A stretch of DNA of 64,000 nt from Vogesella indigofera (GTDB taxonomy: Bacteria; Pseudomonadota; Gammaproteobacteria; Burkholderiales; Chromobacteriaceae): NCBI RefSeq assembly GCF_003633895.1, contig NZ_RBID01000018.1, positions 1-64,000 on the forward strand, given 5' to 3'. Shown here in pieces: positions 30,193-39,139 of this stretch. The stretch's first letter is position 1. Each line of letters begins with the position of its first letter. The notes beneath the pieces were generated by a model. That model saw only the letters and a program-made list of their open reading frames with translations. It had not been told where the DNA came from and did not search any database. The translations under genes were made by a program, and so were the position numbers.

Positions 30193-31893
30193 TTATTCGT
30201 TGCCGCCGGACAGTTTAGCCTTGAGCAGGGCGCCCAGGCTGGTAGTACCGGCAGACACGTTCGCGCTGGCATCAGCAGAGATCGCGCCCATGGCGGCTTT
30301 CTCTTCCTGCATGTCTTTCGCCTTGATCGACAGGCTGATGGAGCGAGCCTTGCGGTCAACAGCGATGATCACGGTTTCAACTTCGTCACCCTCTTTAACG
30401 TGGGTGCGGATGTCTTCAACGCGGTCACGCGACACTTCGGAAGCACGCAGGTAACCTTCAACGTCGCTATCCAGCTGGATCACGGCGCCTTTGGCATCAG
30501 CAGACTTCACCACGCCCTTAACCAGCGCGCCCTTGTCGTTCATGGCAACGTAGTTGTTGAACGGATCGCCTTCCAGCTGCTTGATACCCAGGGAGATGCG
30601 CTCTTTCTCAACGTCGATGGACATAACCACGGCATCAACTTCGTCGCCCTTCTTGAAGCGGCGAACGGCTTCTTCGCCGGTCTCGTTCCAGGACAGGTCG
30701 GACAGGTGAACCAGGCCGTCGATGCCACCTGGCAGACCAACGAACACGCCGAAGTCGGTGATCGACTTGATGGCGCCCTTGATCTTGTCACCCTTCTTGA
30801 AGTCGTCAGCGAAGGCGTTCCATGGGTTGGCCTGGCACTGCTTCATGCCCAAGCTGATACGACGACGGTCTTCGTCGATCTCGAGGATCATGACTTCAAC
30901 TTCGTCGCCCACCTGAACTACCTTGGATGGGTGTACGTTCTTGTTGGTCCAGTCCATTTCGGACACGTGAACCAGACCTTCGATACCCTGTTCGATTTCA
31001 ACAAAGCCACCGTAGTCGGTCAGGTTGGTTACCTTGCCGAACAGGCGGGTGCCGGCAGGGTAACGGCGGGACAGGCCCACCCACGGATCTTCGCCCAGCT
31101 GCTTGAGACCCAGCGAAACGCGGTTCTTGTCCTGGTCGAACTTGAGAACCTTGGCTTCAACTTCGTCACCAACGGCCAGTACTTCGGACGGGTGCTTGAC
31201 ACGGCGCCATGCGAGGTCGGTGATGTGCAGCAGGCCATCGATACCGCCCAAGTCAACGAACGCACCGTAGTCGGTGATGTTCTTGACGATACCCTTAACC
31301 ACCAGGCCTTCACGCAGGGTTTCCAGCAGTGCCTTGCGCTCTTCGCCCAGGGTTTCTTCCAGAACCGCACGGCGCGAAACAACCACGTTGTTGCGCTTGC
31401 GATCCAGCTTGATAACCTTGAACTCAACTTCCTTACCTTCGTAAGGAGTGGTGTCTTTCACCGGACGTACATCTACCAGCGAACCCGGCAGGAAGGCGCG
31501 GATGCCGTTAACCATAACGGTCAGACCACCCTTGACTTTACCGCTGATCACGCCAGACAGGATCTTGCCAGCTTCCAGAGCCTCTTCCAGGTCAATCCAC
31601 GCAGCCAGACGCTTGGCTTTTTCGCGGGACAGCTTGGTTTCGCCAAAGCCGTTTTCCAGGGAGTCGATGGCAACAGTGACGAAATCGCCAATTGCTACTT
31701 CAACCTGGCCATTGTCACCCTTGAATTCTTCAACAGGGATCAGGGACTCGGACTTCAGACCGGCGTTAACGGTAACGAAGTTGGAGTCGATGGACACGAC
31801 TTCAGCAGTGATTACTTCACCGGCGCGCATTTCTTGCAGAGCCAGGCTCTCTTCAAACAGGGCGGCGAAGCTATCCATTACGAGGTTAGTCAT
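30193..31893 (-). CDS. rpsA: 30S ribosomal protein S1
   Basis: Large RNA-binding ribosomal protein needed to load most mRNAs. The ATG at 31893 ([15 protein letters not shown]) gives 566 residues with six S1 domains; domains 3-6 carry the repeated [15 protein letters not shown]-like and [11 protein letters not shown] strands. Codon use is strongly biased, as expected for a highly expressed gene. It is 107 bases after cmk and 9 bases before ihfB. Confidence 0.97.
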   Translation of the reverse strand: MTNLVMDSFAALFEESLALQEMRAGEVITAEVVSIDSNFVTVNAGLKSESLIPVEEFKGDNGQVEVAIGDFVTVAIDSLENGFGETKLSREKAKRLAAWIDLEEALEAGKILSGVISGKVKGGLTVMVNGIRAFLPGSLVDVRPVKDTTPYEGKEVEFKVIKLDRKRNNVVVSRRAVLEETLGEERKALLETLREGLVVKGIVKNITDYGAFVDLGGIDGLLHITDLAWRRVKHPSEVLAVGDEVEAKVLKFDQDKNRVSLGLKQLGEDPWVGLSRRYPAGTRLFGKVTNLTDYGGFVEIEQGIEGLVHVSEMDWTNKNVHPSKVVQVGDEVEVMILEIDEDRRRISLGMKQCQANPWNAFADDFKKGDKIKGAIKSITDFGVFVGLPGGIDGLVHLSDLSWNETGEEAVRRFKKGDEVDAVVMSIDVEKERISLGIKQLEGDPFNNYVAMNDKGALVKGVVKSADAKGAVIQLDSDVEGYLRASEVSRDRVEDIRTHVKEGDEVETVIIAVDRKARSISLSIKAKDMQEEKAAMGAISADASANVSAGTTSLGALLKAKLSGGNE

Positions 31894-32000
31894 CAGATTT
31901 ACTCTTGTTGCATGCCTTGCGTCACGCGGGGTTAGGTTTGAGGGCTGCCGGTGCAAGGAAACCGAAGCAGCGTGCTACAAAAATGAACAACCGGGCGCCT

Positions 32001-32660
32001 TTATCGTTCGCGAAACCACTGCAGCACCTGCTTGACCGCCTGGTCAATGGTGAGCGCGGAGGTATCCAGCAAACGGGCATCCGGTTCTTGTCTCAACGGG
32101 GCAACGCTCCGTGCCGCGTCACGCGCGTCACGGTCACAAATATCCTGCTGAATCTGTGGGAGGTTAGCAGATTCCCCTTTTGCGATCAACTGCTTATAGC
32201 GTCGCGCGGCACGTTCTTCGGCACTGGCGGTCAGGAAAACCTTGAGCTCGGCGCGCGGAAACACCACCGAACCCATGTCGCGGCCGTCGGCCACCAGCCC
32301 CGGTGTCTGCTGGTAGGCACGCTGGCGCTCGAGCAGCGCGGCGCGCACGCTTGGCAGCGCGGCGATTCTGGAGGCGCCCATCCCGATATCCTCGGCGCGG
32401 ATCGCGGCGCTGACATCGTGGCCATCCAGCCACACCTTGTCGTCGCTAAAGGCCGCCGGCAGCTGTGCGGCCAACCTGGCGACCTGGTTTTCGTCTTCCC
32501 AGCTCACGCCTTCGCGCAGCGCGTACAGCGCGGCCAGCCGGTACAGCGCGCCGGAATCGAGATAATGGAAGCCCAGCTCGCGGGCAACAAGTGCCGCCAC
32601 GGTGCCTTTGCCGGAGGCGGACGGGCCATCGATGGTAATAACGGGGCGGAGCATGACCAT
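32001..32660 (-). CDS. cmk: Cytidylate kinase
   Basis: Phosphorylates CMP and dCMP. The ATG at 32660 gives 219 residues ([12 protein letters not shown]); an ATG two codons later is an alternative. The P-loop GPSASGKGT, the [11 protein letters not shown] substrate motif and the DRDARDAAR lid are seen. The cmk-rpsA-ihfB order is conserved. aroA, often directly upstream of cmk in the same direction, is here divergent. A TACAAT -10 candidate lies at 32688-32693 on the minus strand. Confidence 0.96.
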   Translation of the reverse strand: MVMLRPVITIDGPSASGKGTVAALVARELGFHYLDSGALYRLAALYALREGVSWEDENQVARLAAQLPAAFSDDKVWLDGHDVSAAIRAEDIGMGASRIAALPSVRAALLERQRAYQQTPGLVADGRDMGSVVFPRAELKVFLTASAEERAARRYKQLIAKGESANLPQIQQDICDRDARDAARSVAPLRQEPDARLLDTSALTIDQAVKQVLQWFRER

Positions 32661-32845
32661 GACAGAAAGCCTGACTGAAAACCCGATATTGTAACGCAGC
32701 TGCCGCCGCAGCGGATGTTTGCGCGGCAATGCACAATAACGGTACAGTCGGTACAGAGATCACCCGATGCCGACGCGCCGCACGCGCGACCGGTGCAGAC
32801 AGCGGCCAGCGCCGCGCCCGAACAAAATCAAAGAGCAAGACCGCC

Positions 32846-34138
32846 ATGGAACAACTGACGCTACACCCGATTCCCCGCCTTGCCGGCACCGTCAAACTGC
32901 CCGGCTCGAAGAGCATTTCCAACCGCACCCTGCTGCTGGCCGCGCTGGCCGACGGCCAGACGCTGGTGCGCGACCTGCTTGACTCCGACGACATCAGCCG
33001 CATGCTGGAAGCGCTGGCCACGCTGGGCGTCACCGTCCAGCAGCAAGGCGACAGCCGCGACTTCCTGGTGCACGGCACCGGCGGCACGTTTGCGGTCAAG
33101 GAAGCCGACCTGTTCCTCGGCAACGCCGGCACCGCCTTCCGCCCGCTGACCGCGGCGCTGGCGCTGATGCAGGGCCACTACCACCTGCACGGCGTGTCAC
33201 GCATGCACGAACGTCCGATCGGCGACCTGGTCGACGCACTGCGCGTGGCCGGTGCCGATATCGCCTACCTCGGCAACGACGGCTACCCGCCGCTGCAGAT
33301 CAAGCCGGCCGGCGTCAACAGCGGCAAGGTCATTCCGGTGAAGGGCAACGTCTCCAGCCAGTTCCTCACCGCGCTCTTGATGGCACTGCCGCTGACCGGC
33401 GAGGCAGTCACCATCGAGGTGGTCGGCGAGCTGATCTCCAAGCCCTATATCGAGATCACCCTCAACCTGATGGCGCGCTTCGGCGTGCCGGTGCAGCGTG
33501 ACGGCTGGCAGCGCTTCAGCATCGCCGGCGGCCAGCGCTACCGCTCGCCGGGCGAGATCCACGTCGAGGGCGATGCCTCCAGCGCCTCCTACTTTCTCGC
33601 CGCCGGCGCGCTGGCCGGCGGCCCGGTACGGGTGGAAGGGGTTGGCCGCAGCAGCATCCAGGGCGACGTGAAATTCGCCGACGCGCTGGCGCTGATGGGT
33701 GCCGAGATCAGCATCGGCGACAACTGGATCGAGGCGCGCGCGCCGGCCGGTGGCCTGCAGGCGATCGACGTCGACCTCAACCACATTCCGGACGCGGCGA
33801 TGACCATCGCGGTGGCGGCGCTGGCCGCCAAGGGCACCACCACCATCCGCAACGTGGAAAGCTGGCGCGTGAAGGAAACCGACCGCCTGGCGGCGATGGC
33901 CACCGAACTGCGCAAGGTTGGCGCCACGGTAGTGGAGACGCAGGACAGCATCAGCGTCACCCCGCCGGCGACGCTGACGCCCAATGCCGAGATCGACACC
34001 TACGACGACCACCGCATGGCGATGTGCTTCTCGCTGGTGGCCCTGCTCGGTACCCCGGTAATCATCAACGACCCCAAGTGCGTGGCGAAGACCTTCCCCG
34101 ACTACTTCGAGGTGCTGGGCCAGCTGGCAAACCGCTGA
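32846..34138 (+). CDS. aroA: 3-phosphoshikimate 1-carboxyvinyltransferase (EPSP synthase)
   Basis: Shikimate pathway enzyme joining shikimate-3-phosphate and PEP. The ATG at 32846 ([12 protein letters not shown]) gives 430 residues. [32 protein letters not shown] and RVKETDRL are present. The GNAGTAFRP motif keeps the glycine and proline of glyphosate-sensitive class I enzymes. Transcribed alone on the plus strand and ended by a strong terminator. Confidence 0.96.
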   Translation: MEQLTLHPIPRLAGTVKLPGSKSISNRTLLLAALADGQTLVRDLLDSDDISRMLEALATLGVTVQQQGDSRDFLVHGTGGTFAVKEADLFLGNAGTAFRPLTAALALMQGHYHLHGVSRMHERPIGDLVDALRVAGADIAYLGNDGYPPLQIKPAGVNSGKVIPVKGNVSSQFLTALLMALPLTGEAVTIEVVGELISKPYIEITLNLMARFGVPVQRDGWQRFSIAGGQRYRSPGEIHVEGDASSASYFLAAGALAGGPVRVEGVGRSSIQGDVKFADALALMGAEISIGDNWIEARAPAGGLQAIDVDLNHIPDAAMTIAVAALAAKGTTTIRNVESWRVKETDRLAAMATELRKVGATVVETQDSISVTPPATLTPNAEIDTYDDHRMAMCFSLVALLGTPVIINDPKCVAKTFPDYFEVLGQLANR

Positions 34139-34141
34139 ACG

Positions 34142-34153
34142 TTGGCCGCAAGC
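34142..34153 (+). repeat. Dispersed repeat, one mismatch
   Basis: GTTGGCCGCAAG directly after the aroA stop and before its terminator; 11 of 12 consensus bases match if read from the preceding C. Confidence 0.6.
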
Positions 34154-34156
34154 CAA

Positions 34157-34184
34157 AAGCCGCTGCAAATGCAGCGGCTTTTTT
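34157..34184 (+). terminator. aroA terminator
   Basis: AAGCCGCTGC and GCAGCGGCTT pair over an AAAT loop and are followed by TTTT. Confidence 0.9.
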
Positions 34185-34255
34185 CGTGGCCGGCACTTGC
34201 CAGCGGCGGGCACAGAACACAAAATATTGCGTCAACAAACCACACACAACACAAG

Positions 34256-34675
34256 ATGAGCAACCCGTTCACCCTGCGCCGCGACTTCATGGCGCGCTTC
34301 GACATGAGCCTGCCGGCCACGCCGCAGTTCGACGCCGCCGCCCTCGCGATGTGGCACACCATGCTGCAGGAAGAGTGGCAGGAGTTTTCCGTCGCACTGC
34401 AGGACTACCAGCGCATCCAGCAGGCCGAGCCGGCAGAGCAGACGCGGCTGCGCGCCGAACTGGCGGCCGAAGGCGTGGACGTGCTCAACGTGCTGCTCGG
34501 CCTGCTGCTGTCGCAGGGGCTGCCGGTGGAAAAGATGTTCGACGCGATCCACGCGGCCAACCTCGCCAAGTGCGTCGACGGCAAGGTGGCGCGTCGGGCA
34601 GACGGCAAGATCCTGAAACCAGCCGGCTGGCGGCCGGCGGACAAGGAAGGCGTGATCCGCCAGCACGGCGGCTAA
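34256..34675 (+). CDS. MazG-like NTP pyrophosphohydrolase
   Basis: A 140-residue all-helical protein starting at the ATG at 34256 (MSNPFTLRRDFM). It has the metal-binding pattern of the MazG/HisE superfamily: an acidic EEWQE pair, then about 30 residues later ELAAEGVDVLNVLLG with E and D in EGVD. The family hydrolyses NTPs or dNTPs to monophosphates; the substrate here is not predictable. It is not HisE, which is shorter and has a different context. The ORF ends just before a 14-C tract. Confidence 0.75.
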   Translation: MSNPFTLRRDFMARFDMSLPATPQFDAAALAMWHTMLQEEWQEFSVALQDYQRIQQAEPAEQTRLRAELAAEGVDVLNVLLGLLLSQGLPVEKMFDAIHAANLAKCVDGKVARRADGKILKPAGWRPADKEGVIRQHGG

Positions 34676-34681
34676 ACACCG

Positions 34682-34695
34682 CCCCCCCCCCCCCC
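34682..34695. repeat. Homopolymer run of 14 C
   Basis: Fourteen consecutive C between the MazG-like stop and the yaiI end, flanked by CCG and GAGGCGGGG, so it could fold into a GC stem. The length is prone to slippage and to sequencing error. Confidence 0.9.
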
Positions 34696-34818
34696 TGAGG
34701 CGGGGTTGTGCCGCCTTGCCGTGCGCCTGCGGCTGTCGGCGGTGGCGCGCCTTGGCCCAGCTACGCGGTGCGTAGGCTATGTGAGCAGTGCCAAGTCCGT
34801 CATGACCGCGGCGCCGGA

Positions 34819-35295
34819 TCAGCGACGCCTTGCGGCCAACCTTTGCAGCAGCTTGTCCAGCTGCGCGGCGAATGCCTGGCGGTCGCGCTGGCTGAATGCC
34901 GCCGGACCGCCGGTCTGCACCCCGCTGTCGCGCAGCTCGGTCATAAAATTGCGCAGCGTCAGCGCCTCGCGAATGGTGGCGTCGCTGTACAGCTCGCCGC
35001 GCGGATTGAGCGCCAGCGCGCCCTTGGCCACCACCTGCGCCGCCAGCGGAATGTCGGCGGTGACCACGATGTCGCCCGGCTGCGCCTGCTGCGCGATGTG
35101 GTTGTCGGCGACGTCGAAGCCGGCCGGCACCTGCTGTGCGCGGATGTGTGGCGACGGAGGCACGCGCAGCAGCTGGTTGGCGACCAGCACAGTGCGGGTG
35201 GCGGTGCGGTCGGCGGCGCGGAACAGGATGTCCTTGATCACCGCCGGACAGGCGTCGGCATCGACCCAGATGGTGGTGGCGTGCGGCGCGCTCAT
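34819..35295 (-). CDS. yaiI: UPF0178 family protein YaiI
   Basis: A 158-residue member of the UPF0178 family with a NYN/PIN-like nuclease fold. WVDADACP at the N-terminus, [21 protein letters not shown] in the middle and LNPRGELY are characteristic. The biochemical role is unsettled. The start overlaps the tyrA stop as ATGA, so it is translated with tyrA. A perfect repeat copy lies near its 3' end. Confidence 0.88.
   Translation of the reverse strand: MSAPHATTIWVDADACPAVIKDILFRAADRTATRTVLVANQLLRVPPSPHIRAQQVPAGFDVADNHIAQQAQPGDIVVTADIPLAAQVVAKGALALNPRGELYSDATIREALTLRNFMTELRDSGVQTGGPAAFSQRDRQAFAAQLDKLLQRLAARRR
34830..34841 (-). repeat. Dispersed repeat, minus orientation
   Basis: Perfect copy within the last codons of yaiI, extended to TTGCGGCCAACCTTTGC on plus. 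Confidence 0.7.
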
Positions 35296-36185
35296 GAATT
35301 GCCCCGCAGGAACTTCTGGTGCCAGCCATGACGCGCCTCGCGCGCACGCTCGAAACGTGCGGTCAGTGCCGCGGCGTCGCCGCTGGCCAGCTCATCGCGC
35401 AGGCTGTCCAGCGCCGCGCGGTAGCCGTCCAGCTCCGCCAGCAGCGCGTCGCGGTTGGCCAGCGCGATGTCGCGCCACATCTCCGGATGGCTGCCGGCAA
35501 TACGGGTGAAATCGCGAAAACCGGTGGCGGCAAAATCGAAACAGCGCTCGCCGTCGGCCTTGGCGACGATCATGTCGACATAGGCGAAGGCCAGCAGGTG
35601 CGGCAGGTGGCTGACGGTGGCGAACACCGCGTCGTGCTCGGCGGCGCTCATCTCGTAAACCCGCGCACCGCAGGCCTGCCACAGCTCGCGCACCAGAGCG
35701 GCGGCGGCCGGAGCTGTTTCCGGCAGCGGCGTGACCACGATGCGGCGGTTGTCGTAGAGGCCGTACTGCGCGGCGACGGCGCCGGACAGGTCGGAGCCGG
35801 CAATCGGGTGCGCCGGCACGCACTGCGCCAGCTGGGCAGACAAATGCTGGCGCATCAGCGCCACCACGTCGCTCTTGGTGCTGCCGCCGTCGGTGACCAC
35901 GCAGTGTGCCGGCAGCTGCGGCGCGATCTCGGCGAACACGCGCGCCATCTGGCCCACCGGCGTCGCCACCAGCACGATGTCGGCGTGGCGCACCGCGTCG
36001 GCGGCGCTGTGGCTGGCCTCGTCAATCACGCCCAGCTCGACGGCGCGCGCAAGGTTGGCCGCAGAGCGCCCGACCCCGATCACGCGGCCAACCTTGCCGG
36101 CACGCTTCAGCGCCAGCGCGAACGAGCCACCGATCAGGCCGACGCCGATCACCACCAGGGTCAACTTGCCCTCACCCGCCTGCAT
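35292..36185 (-). CDS. tyrA: Prephenate dehydrogenase
   Basis: Oxidative decarboxylation of prephenate (or arogenate) to the tyrosine precursor. The ATG at 36185 has a GGGA site and gives 297 residues. The NAD-binding [17 protein letters not shown] opens the protein, and [11 protein letters not shown] and the [12 protein letters not shown] helix follow. This is the short, non-fused form without a chorismate mutase domain. Two copies of the repeat core in opposite orientation lie within it (36055-36062 and 36084-36091). Confidence 0.92.
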   Translation of the reverse strand: MQAGEGKLTLVVIGVGLIGGSFALALKRAGKVGRVIGVGRSAANLARAVELGVIDEASHSAADAVRHADIVLVATPVGQMARVFAEIAPQLPAHCVVTDGGSTKSDVVALMRQHLSAQLAQCVPAHPIAGSDLSGAVAAQYGLYDNRRIVVTPLPETAPAAAALVRELWQACGARVYEMSAAEHDAVFATVSHLPHLLAFAYVDMIVAKADGERCFDFAATGFRDFTRIAGSHPEMWRDIALANRDALLAELDGYRAALDSLRDELASGDAAALTARFERAREARHGWHQKFLRGNS

Positions 36186-36256
36186 GCTATCGTCCCGTTC
36201 TGTCGCTATCGAAGCGGCTATCATAACCTTATTTTTGCAGTGCAAAAGGAGTAAAC

Positions 36257-36529
36257 ATGGCCGCCGCGCTTTACGTCTACTACCGCGTGCAGGACAACAT
36301 CCTGCCAATCCGGCAACATATAGCGTCGCTAATGGCAGAAATAGAAAAAATAACCGGCATCAAGGGCAGATTATTGCAGCGCCGCGACGATGCGCAGACC
36401 TGGATGGAAGTGTACGAGCCGGTGGCCGACGCCGACGCGCTGCAGCAGGCGCTGCAAGACGCACTGGCGACGCGGCCGCTGCTGGCGGCGCTGGCGCGGC
36501 ACGAGGAGTGCTTCGTGCCGCTGGCCTGA
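36257..36529 (+). CDS. DUF4936 family protein
   Basis: A 90-residue protein (MAAALYVYYRVQDN) resembling the DUF4936 family found mainly in Betaproteobacteria. It looks like a small ferredoxin-like alpha/beta fold (YVYYRV strand, WMEVYEPV strand, helix DADALQQALQDAL). AAAAGGAG precedes the ATG closely. Divergent from tyrA with 71 bases between them. Function unknown. Confidence 0.8.
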   Translation: MAAALYVYYRVQDNILPIRQHIASLMAEIEKITGIKGRLLQRRDDAQTWMEVYEPVADADALQQALQDALATRPLLAALARHEECFVPLA

Positions 36530-36586
36530 GGCTGGAGAAAGCCGCCGGATTGCAGGCAGCGAGCGGTACCGGGCCAGCCGGCACAA

Positions 36587-36598
36587 GGTTGGCCGCAA
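36587..36598 (+). repeat. Dispersed repeat GGTTGGCCGCAA
   Basis: Perfect copy in the 81-base convergent gap between the DUF4936 gene and copA. Confidence 0.7.
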
Positions 36599-36610
36599 CG
36601 CCAGCCGCAG

Positions 36611-38965
36611 CTAGCGCCAGCGGCGCAGCAGCAGCGAGTTGCTGACCACCGACACCGAGCTCATCGCCATCGCCGCGCCGGCGATCACCGGATTGAGCAG
36701 CCCCAGTGCCGCCAGCGGGATGCCGAGCACGTTGTAGATGAAGGCGAAAAACAGGTTCTGGCGGATCTTGCCCAGCGTGGCGCGCGACAGGCGGATGGCG
36801 TCGACCAGGTGCAGCAGGTCGCCGGCCATCAGCGTCACGTCGGCGGTGTCGATGGCGACATCGGAGCCGGCGCCCATGGCGAAGCTGACGTTGGCCGCGG
36901 CCAGCGCCGGCGCGTCGTTGACGCCGTCGCCGACCATCGCCACCACCTGCCCCTGCGCCTGCCACGCCTTGACCAGCGCCGCCTTGTCCTCCGGCCGCAA
37001 CGCGGCGTGCACCTCGGCGATGCCGGCCTGCGCGGCGATGTGTTCGGCGCTGGCCAGCTTGTCGCCGGTCAGCATCACCACGCGGATGCCCTGCGCCTGC
37101 AGCGCGCCCACCGCCTGCGCCGAGCTGGCGCGCAGCTGGTCGGCCAGCGCGATCAGCCCCAGCGCCACGCCATCGCGGCTGACCGCCAGCACCGTCTTGC
37201 CCTGCGCGTACCACGGCTGCGCCGCCGCCGGCACGCTGCCCAGCGCCCAGTCCGGCACCCCGACCCGCAGCGTGCTGCCGGCCAGCGTGACGCTGACGCC
37301 CTGCCCGACGTGCGCCTGGAAGGCGCTCACCGCCGGCAGGGGCAGGCCGCGGGCGCTGGCGGCGGCCACCACCGCGCGCCCCAGCGGATGCTCGGAGCCG
37401 GCCTCGGCGGCGGCGGCCAGCGCCAGCAGGCCGTTCTCGTCCACCTCCGCCAGCGGCAGCAGGTCGCTGACCTGCGGCTTGCCTTCGGTGAGGGTACCGG
37501 TCTTGTCCACCACCAGCAGCCGGATCGCCGCCGCGTGCTCCAGCGCCGCGGCATTGCGGAACAGCACGCCGCGACGTGCGCCGTTGCCCATGCCGACCAT
37601 CACCGCGGTCGGCGTCGCCAGCCCCAGCGCGCAGGGGCAGGCGATCACCAGCACCGCCACCGCGTGGATCAGCGCCTGTTGCCAGTCGCCGGTGAGCAGC
37701 CCGGTGGCGGCAAAAGTCAGCGTGGCGATGGCGACCACCACCGGCACGAACACCCCCGAGATACGGTCGGCCAGTTGCTGGATCGGCGCCTTGCTGCCCT
37801 GCGCCTCGGCGACGCGGCGCACGATGGCGGCAAGCTGGGTGCGGTTGCCGACCGCGGTGGCGCTCACCTTGAGCATGCCGCCCTGGTTGTGGGTGCCGGC
37901 GTAGACGCTGTCACCCGCGCGGCGCTCCACCGGCAGGCTTTCGCCGGTGAGCAGGCTCTCGTCCAGCACCGCCGCGCCGTCGATCACGGTGCCGTCCACC
38001 GCCACCCGTTCGCCGTGCTGCACCAGCACCACGTCGCCGGTTTGCAGTGCCGACAGCGGTTTCTCCTGCACCACGCCACCCTGCTCGACGCGGGCGGTTT
38101 TCGGGGTCAGCGCCAGCAGGCTGCGGATGGCGCCGGCGGTGCGGCCCTTGGCACGCGCCTCCAGCAGCTTGCCCAGCAACACCAGCGTGATCACCGCCGC
38201 GCTGGCCTCGAAATAGACGTGCTGCTGCGACCAGCCGGCCAGCGTCACCCACGCCGACCACGCCCACGCCATGCCGGTGCCCAGCGCCACCAGCACGTCC
38301 ATATTGGCACCGCCGCCGCGCAGCGCGTGCCAGGCGCCGCGGTAGAAACGCCAGCCGGCCAGCCATTGCACCGGGGTGGCCAGCAGCAGCTGCCAGTAGC
38401 GCGGCAGATAGCCGTGATGGCTGCCCAGCAGCATCGGCACCATTTCCAGCAGGAAGGGCAGCGTCAATGCCGCCGCCAGCCAGAACCAGCGCAACTCGTG
38501 GCGGTAGCGTGCGGCGGCGCGCTGCTCGCGGCTGTCGCCGCCCTGCTCCTCGGCAACGCGGGCGCCGTAGCCGGCCTGGCTCACCACCGCCAGCAGCTGC
38601 GCGCTGTCGGGCGCCCCCGCTGCCAGCTGCAGTCGCGCCGTTTCGCTGGCGAAATTGACCGTCGCGCTCACCCCCGGCTGGCGGTTGAGTACCTTTTCGA
38701 TGCGCGTGGCGCAGGCGGCACAGGTCATGCCCTCGATCTCCAGCTGCAGTATTTGCGGCGGCACGCTGAAACCGGCCTGCTCGATCGCCGCCACCAGCTG
38801 CTCGACATTGCGCTGCTGCGGGTCGTAGCTGATCTGTGCACTTTCGCTGGCAAAACTGACGCTGGCGCTGACCCCCGGTTGCCGTGACAGCACTTTTTCG
38901 ATGCGCAGCGCGCAGGCGGCGCAGGTCATGCCTTCGACAGGCAGGGTGATGCGGGTAGCAGACAT
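36611..38965 (-). CDS. copA: Copper-translocating P1B-type ATPase
   Basis: Exports Cu(I) from the cytosol. The 784-residue protein has two N-terminal heavy-metal domains, each with GMTCAAC (about 13-19 and 79-85), eight predicted membrane segments, the Cu-type CPC motif in ACPCALGLATP, the phosphorylation site DKTGTLTEGK and the hinge GDGVNDAPAL. CPC and GMTCAAC favour Cu(I) over zinc or cadmium. The promoter is overlapped by a CsoR-type palindrome. No copper chaperone or regulator gene is adjacent. Confidence 0.93.
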   Translation of the reverse strand: MSATRITLPVEGMTCAACALRIEKVLSRQPGVSASVSFASESAQISYDPQQRNVEQLVAAIEQAGFSVPPQILQLEIEGMTCAACATRIEKVLNRQPGVSATVNFASETARLQLAAGAPDSAQLLAVVSQAGYGARVAEEQGGDSREQRAAARYRHELRWFWLAAALTLPFLLEMVPMLLGSHHGYLPRYWQLLLATPVQWLAGWRFYRGAWHALRGGGANMDVLVALGTGMAWAWSAWVTLAGWSQQHVYFEASAAVITLVLLGKLLEARAKGRTAGAIRSLLALTPKTARVEQGGVVQEKPLSALQTGDVVLVQHGERVAVDGTVIDGAAVLDESLLTGESLPVERRAGDSVYAGTHNQGGMLKVSATAVGNRTQLAAIVRRVAEAQGSKAPIQQLADRISGVFVPVVVAIATLTFAATGLLTGDWQQALIHAVAVLVIACPCALGLATPTAVMVGMGNGARRGVLFRNAAALEHAAAIRLLVVDKTGTLTEGKPQVSDLLPLAEVDENGLLALAAAAEAGSEHPLGRAVVAAASARGLPLPAVSAFQAHVGQGVSVTLAGSTLRVGVPDWALGSVPAAAQPWYAQGKTVLAVSRDGVALGLIALADQLRASSAQAVGALQAQGIRVVMLTGDKLASAEHIAAQAGIAEVHAALRPEDKAALVKAWQAQGQVVAMVGDGVNDAPALAAANVSFAMGAGSDVAIDTADVTLMAGDLLHLVDAIRLSRATLGKIRQNLFFAFIYNVLGIPLAALGLLNPVIAGAAMAMSSVSVVSNSLLLRRWR

Positions 38966-38997
38966 GGCACGGCTCCGGGAATGGTCAACGCTAAGCC

Positions 38998-39026
38998 ATC
39001 ATATACCCCACTAGGGTATATGGCAA
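38998..39026 (-). promoter_or_regulatory. copA promoter overlapped by a CsoR-type operator
   Basis: On the minus strand TTGCCA (39021-39026), 17 bases and TATGAT (38998-39003) form a good promoter. Within it lies the palindrome ATATACCC-CACTA-GGGTATAT (39001-39021), resembling the TACCC/GGGTA operators of the CsoR/RcnR/FrmR repressors. A bound repressor would cover both promoter boxes; copper would release it. Confidence 0.7.
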
Positions 39027-39067
39027 GTTGCCGCCGGCACCCCGCTTGCGTGCCGCGACCCACCAAA

Positions 39068-39104
39068 CATTGCGGCCAACCTTGAGACAAGGTTGGCCGC
39101 AATG
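39068..39104 (-). terminator. Inverted repeat pair after the diguanylate cyclase gene
   Basis: Perfect 17-bp arms (39068-39084 and 39088-39104) over a 3-base loop; each arm contains a perfect copy of the dispersed 12-mer. It lies 36 bases past the cyclase stop and has only a TTT after it on the minus strand, so termination may be moderate. Confidence 0.75.
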
Positions 39105-39139
39105 GCAACGACAGAGGCGGGGCTAGACGGTGACGGCGG

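Noticed and set aside
36055-36091. Opposed repeat copies inside tyrA as a terminator
   Set aside because: The arms are about 21 bases apart within coding sequence and no T run follows; listed only as two repeat copies.
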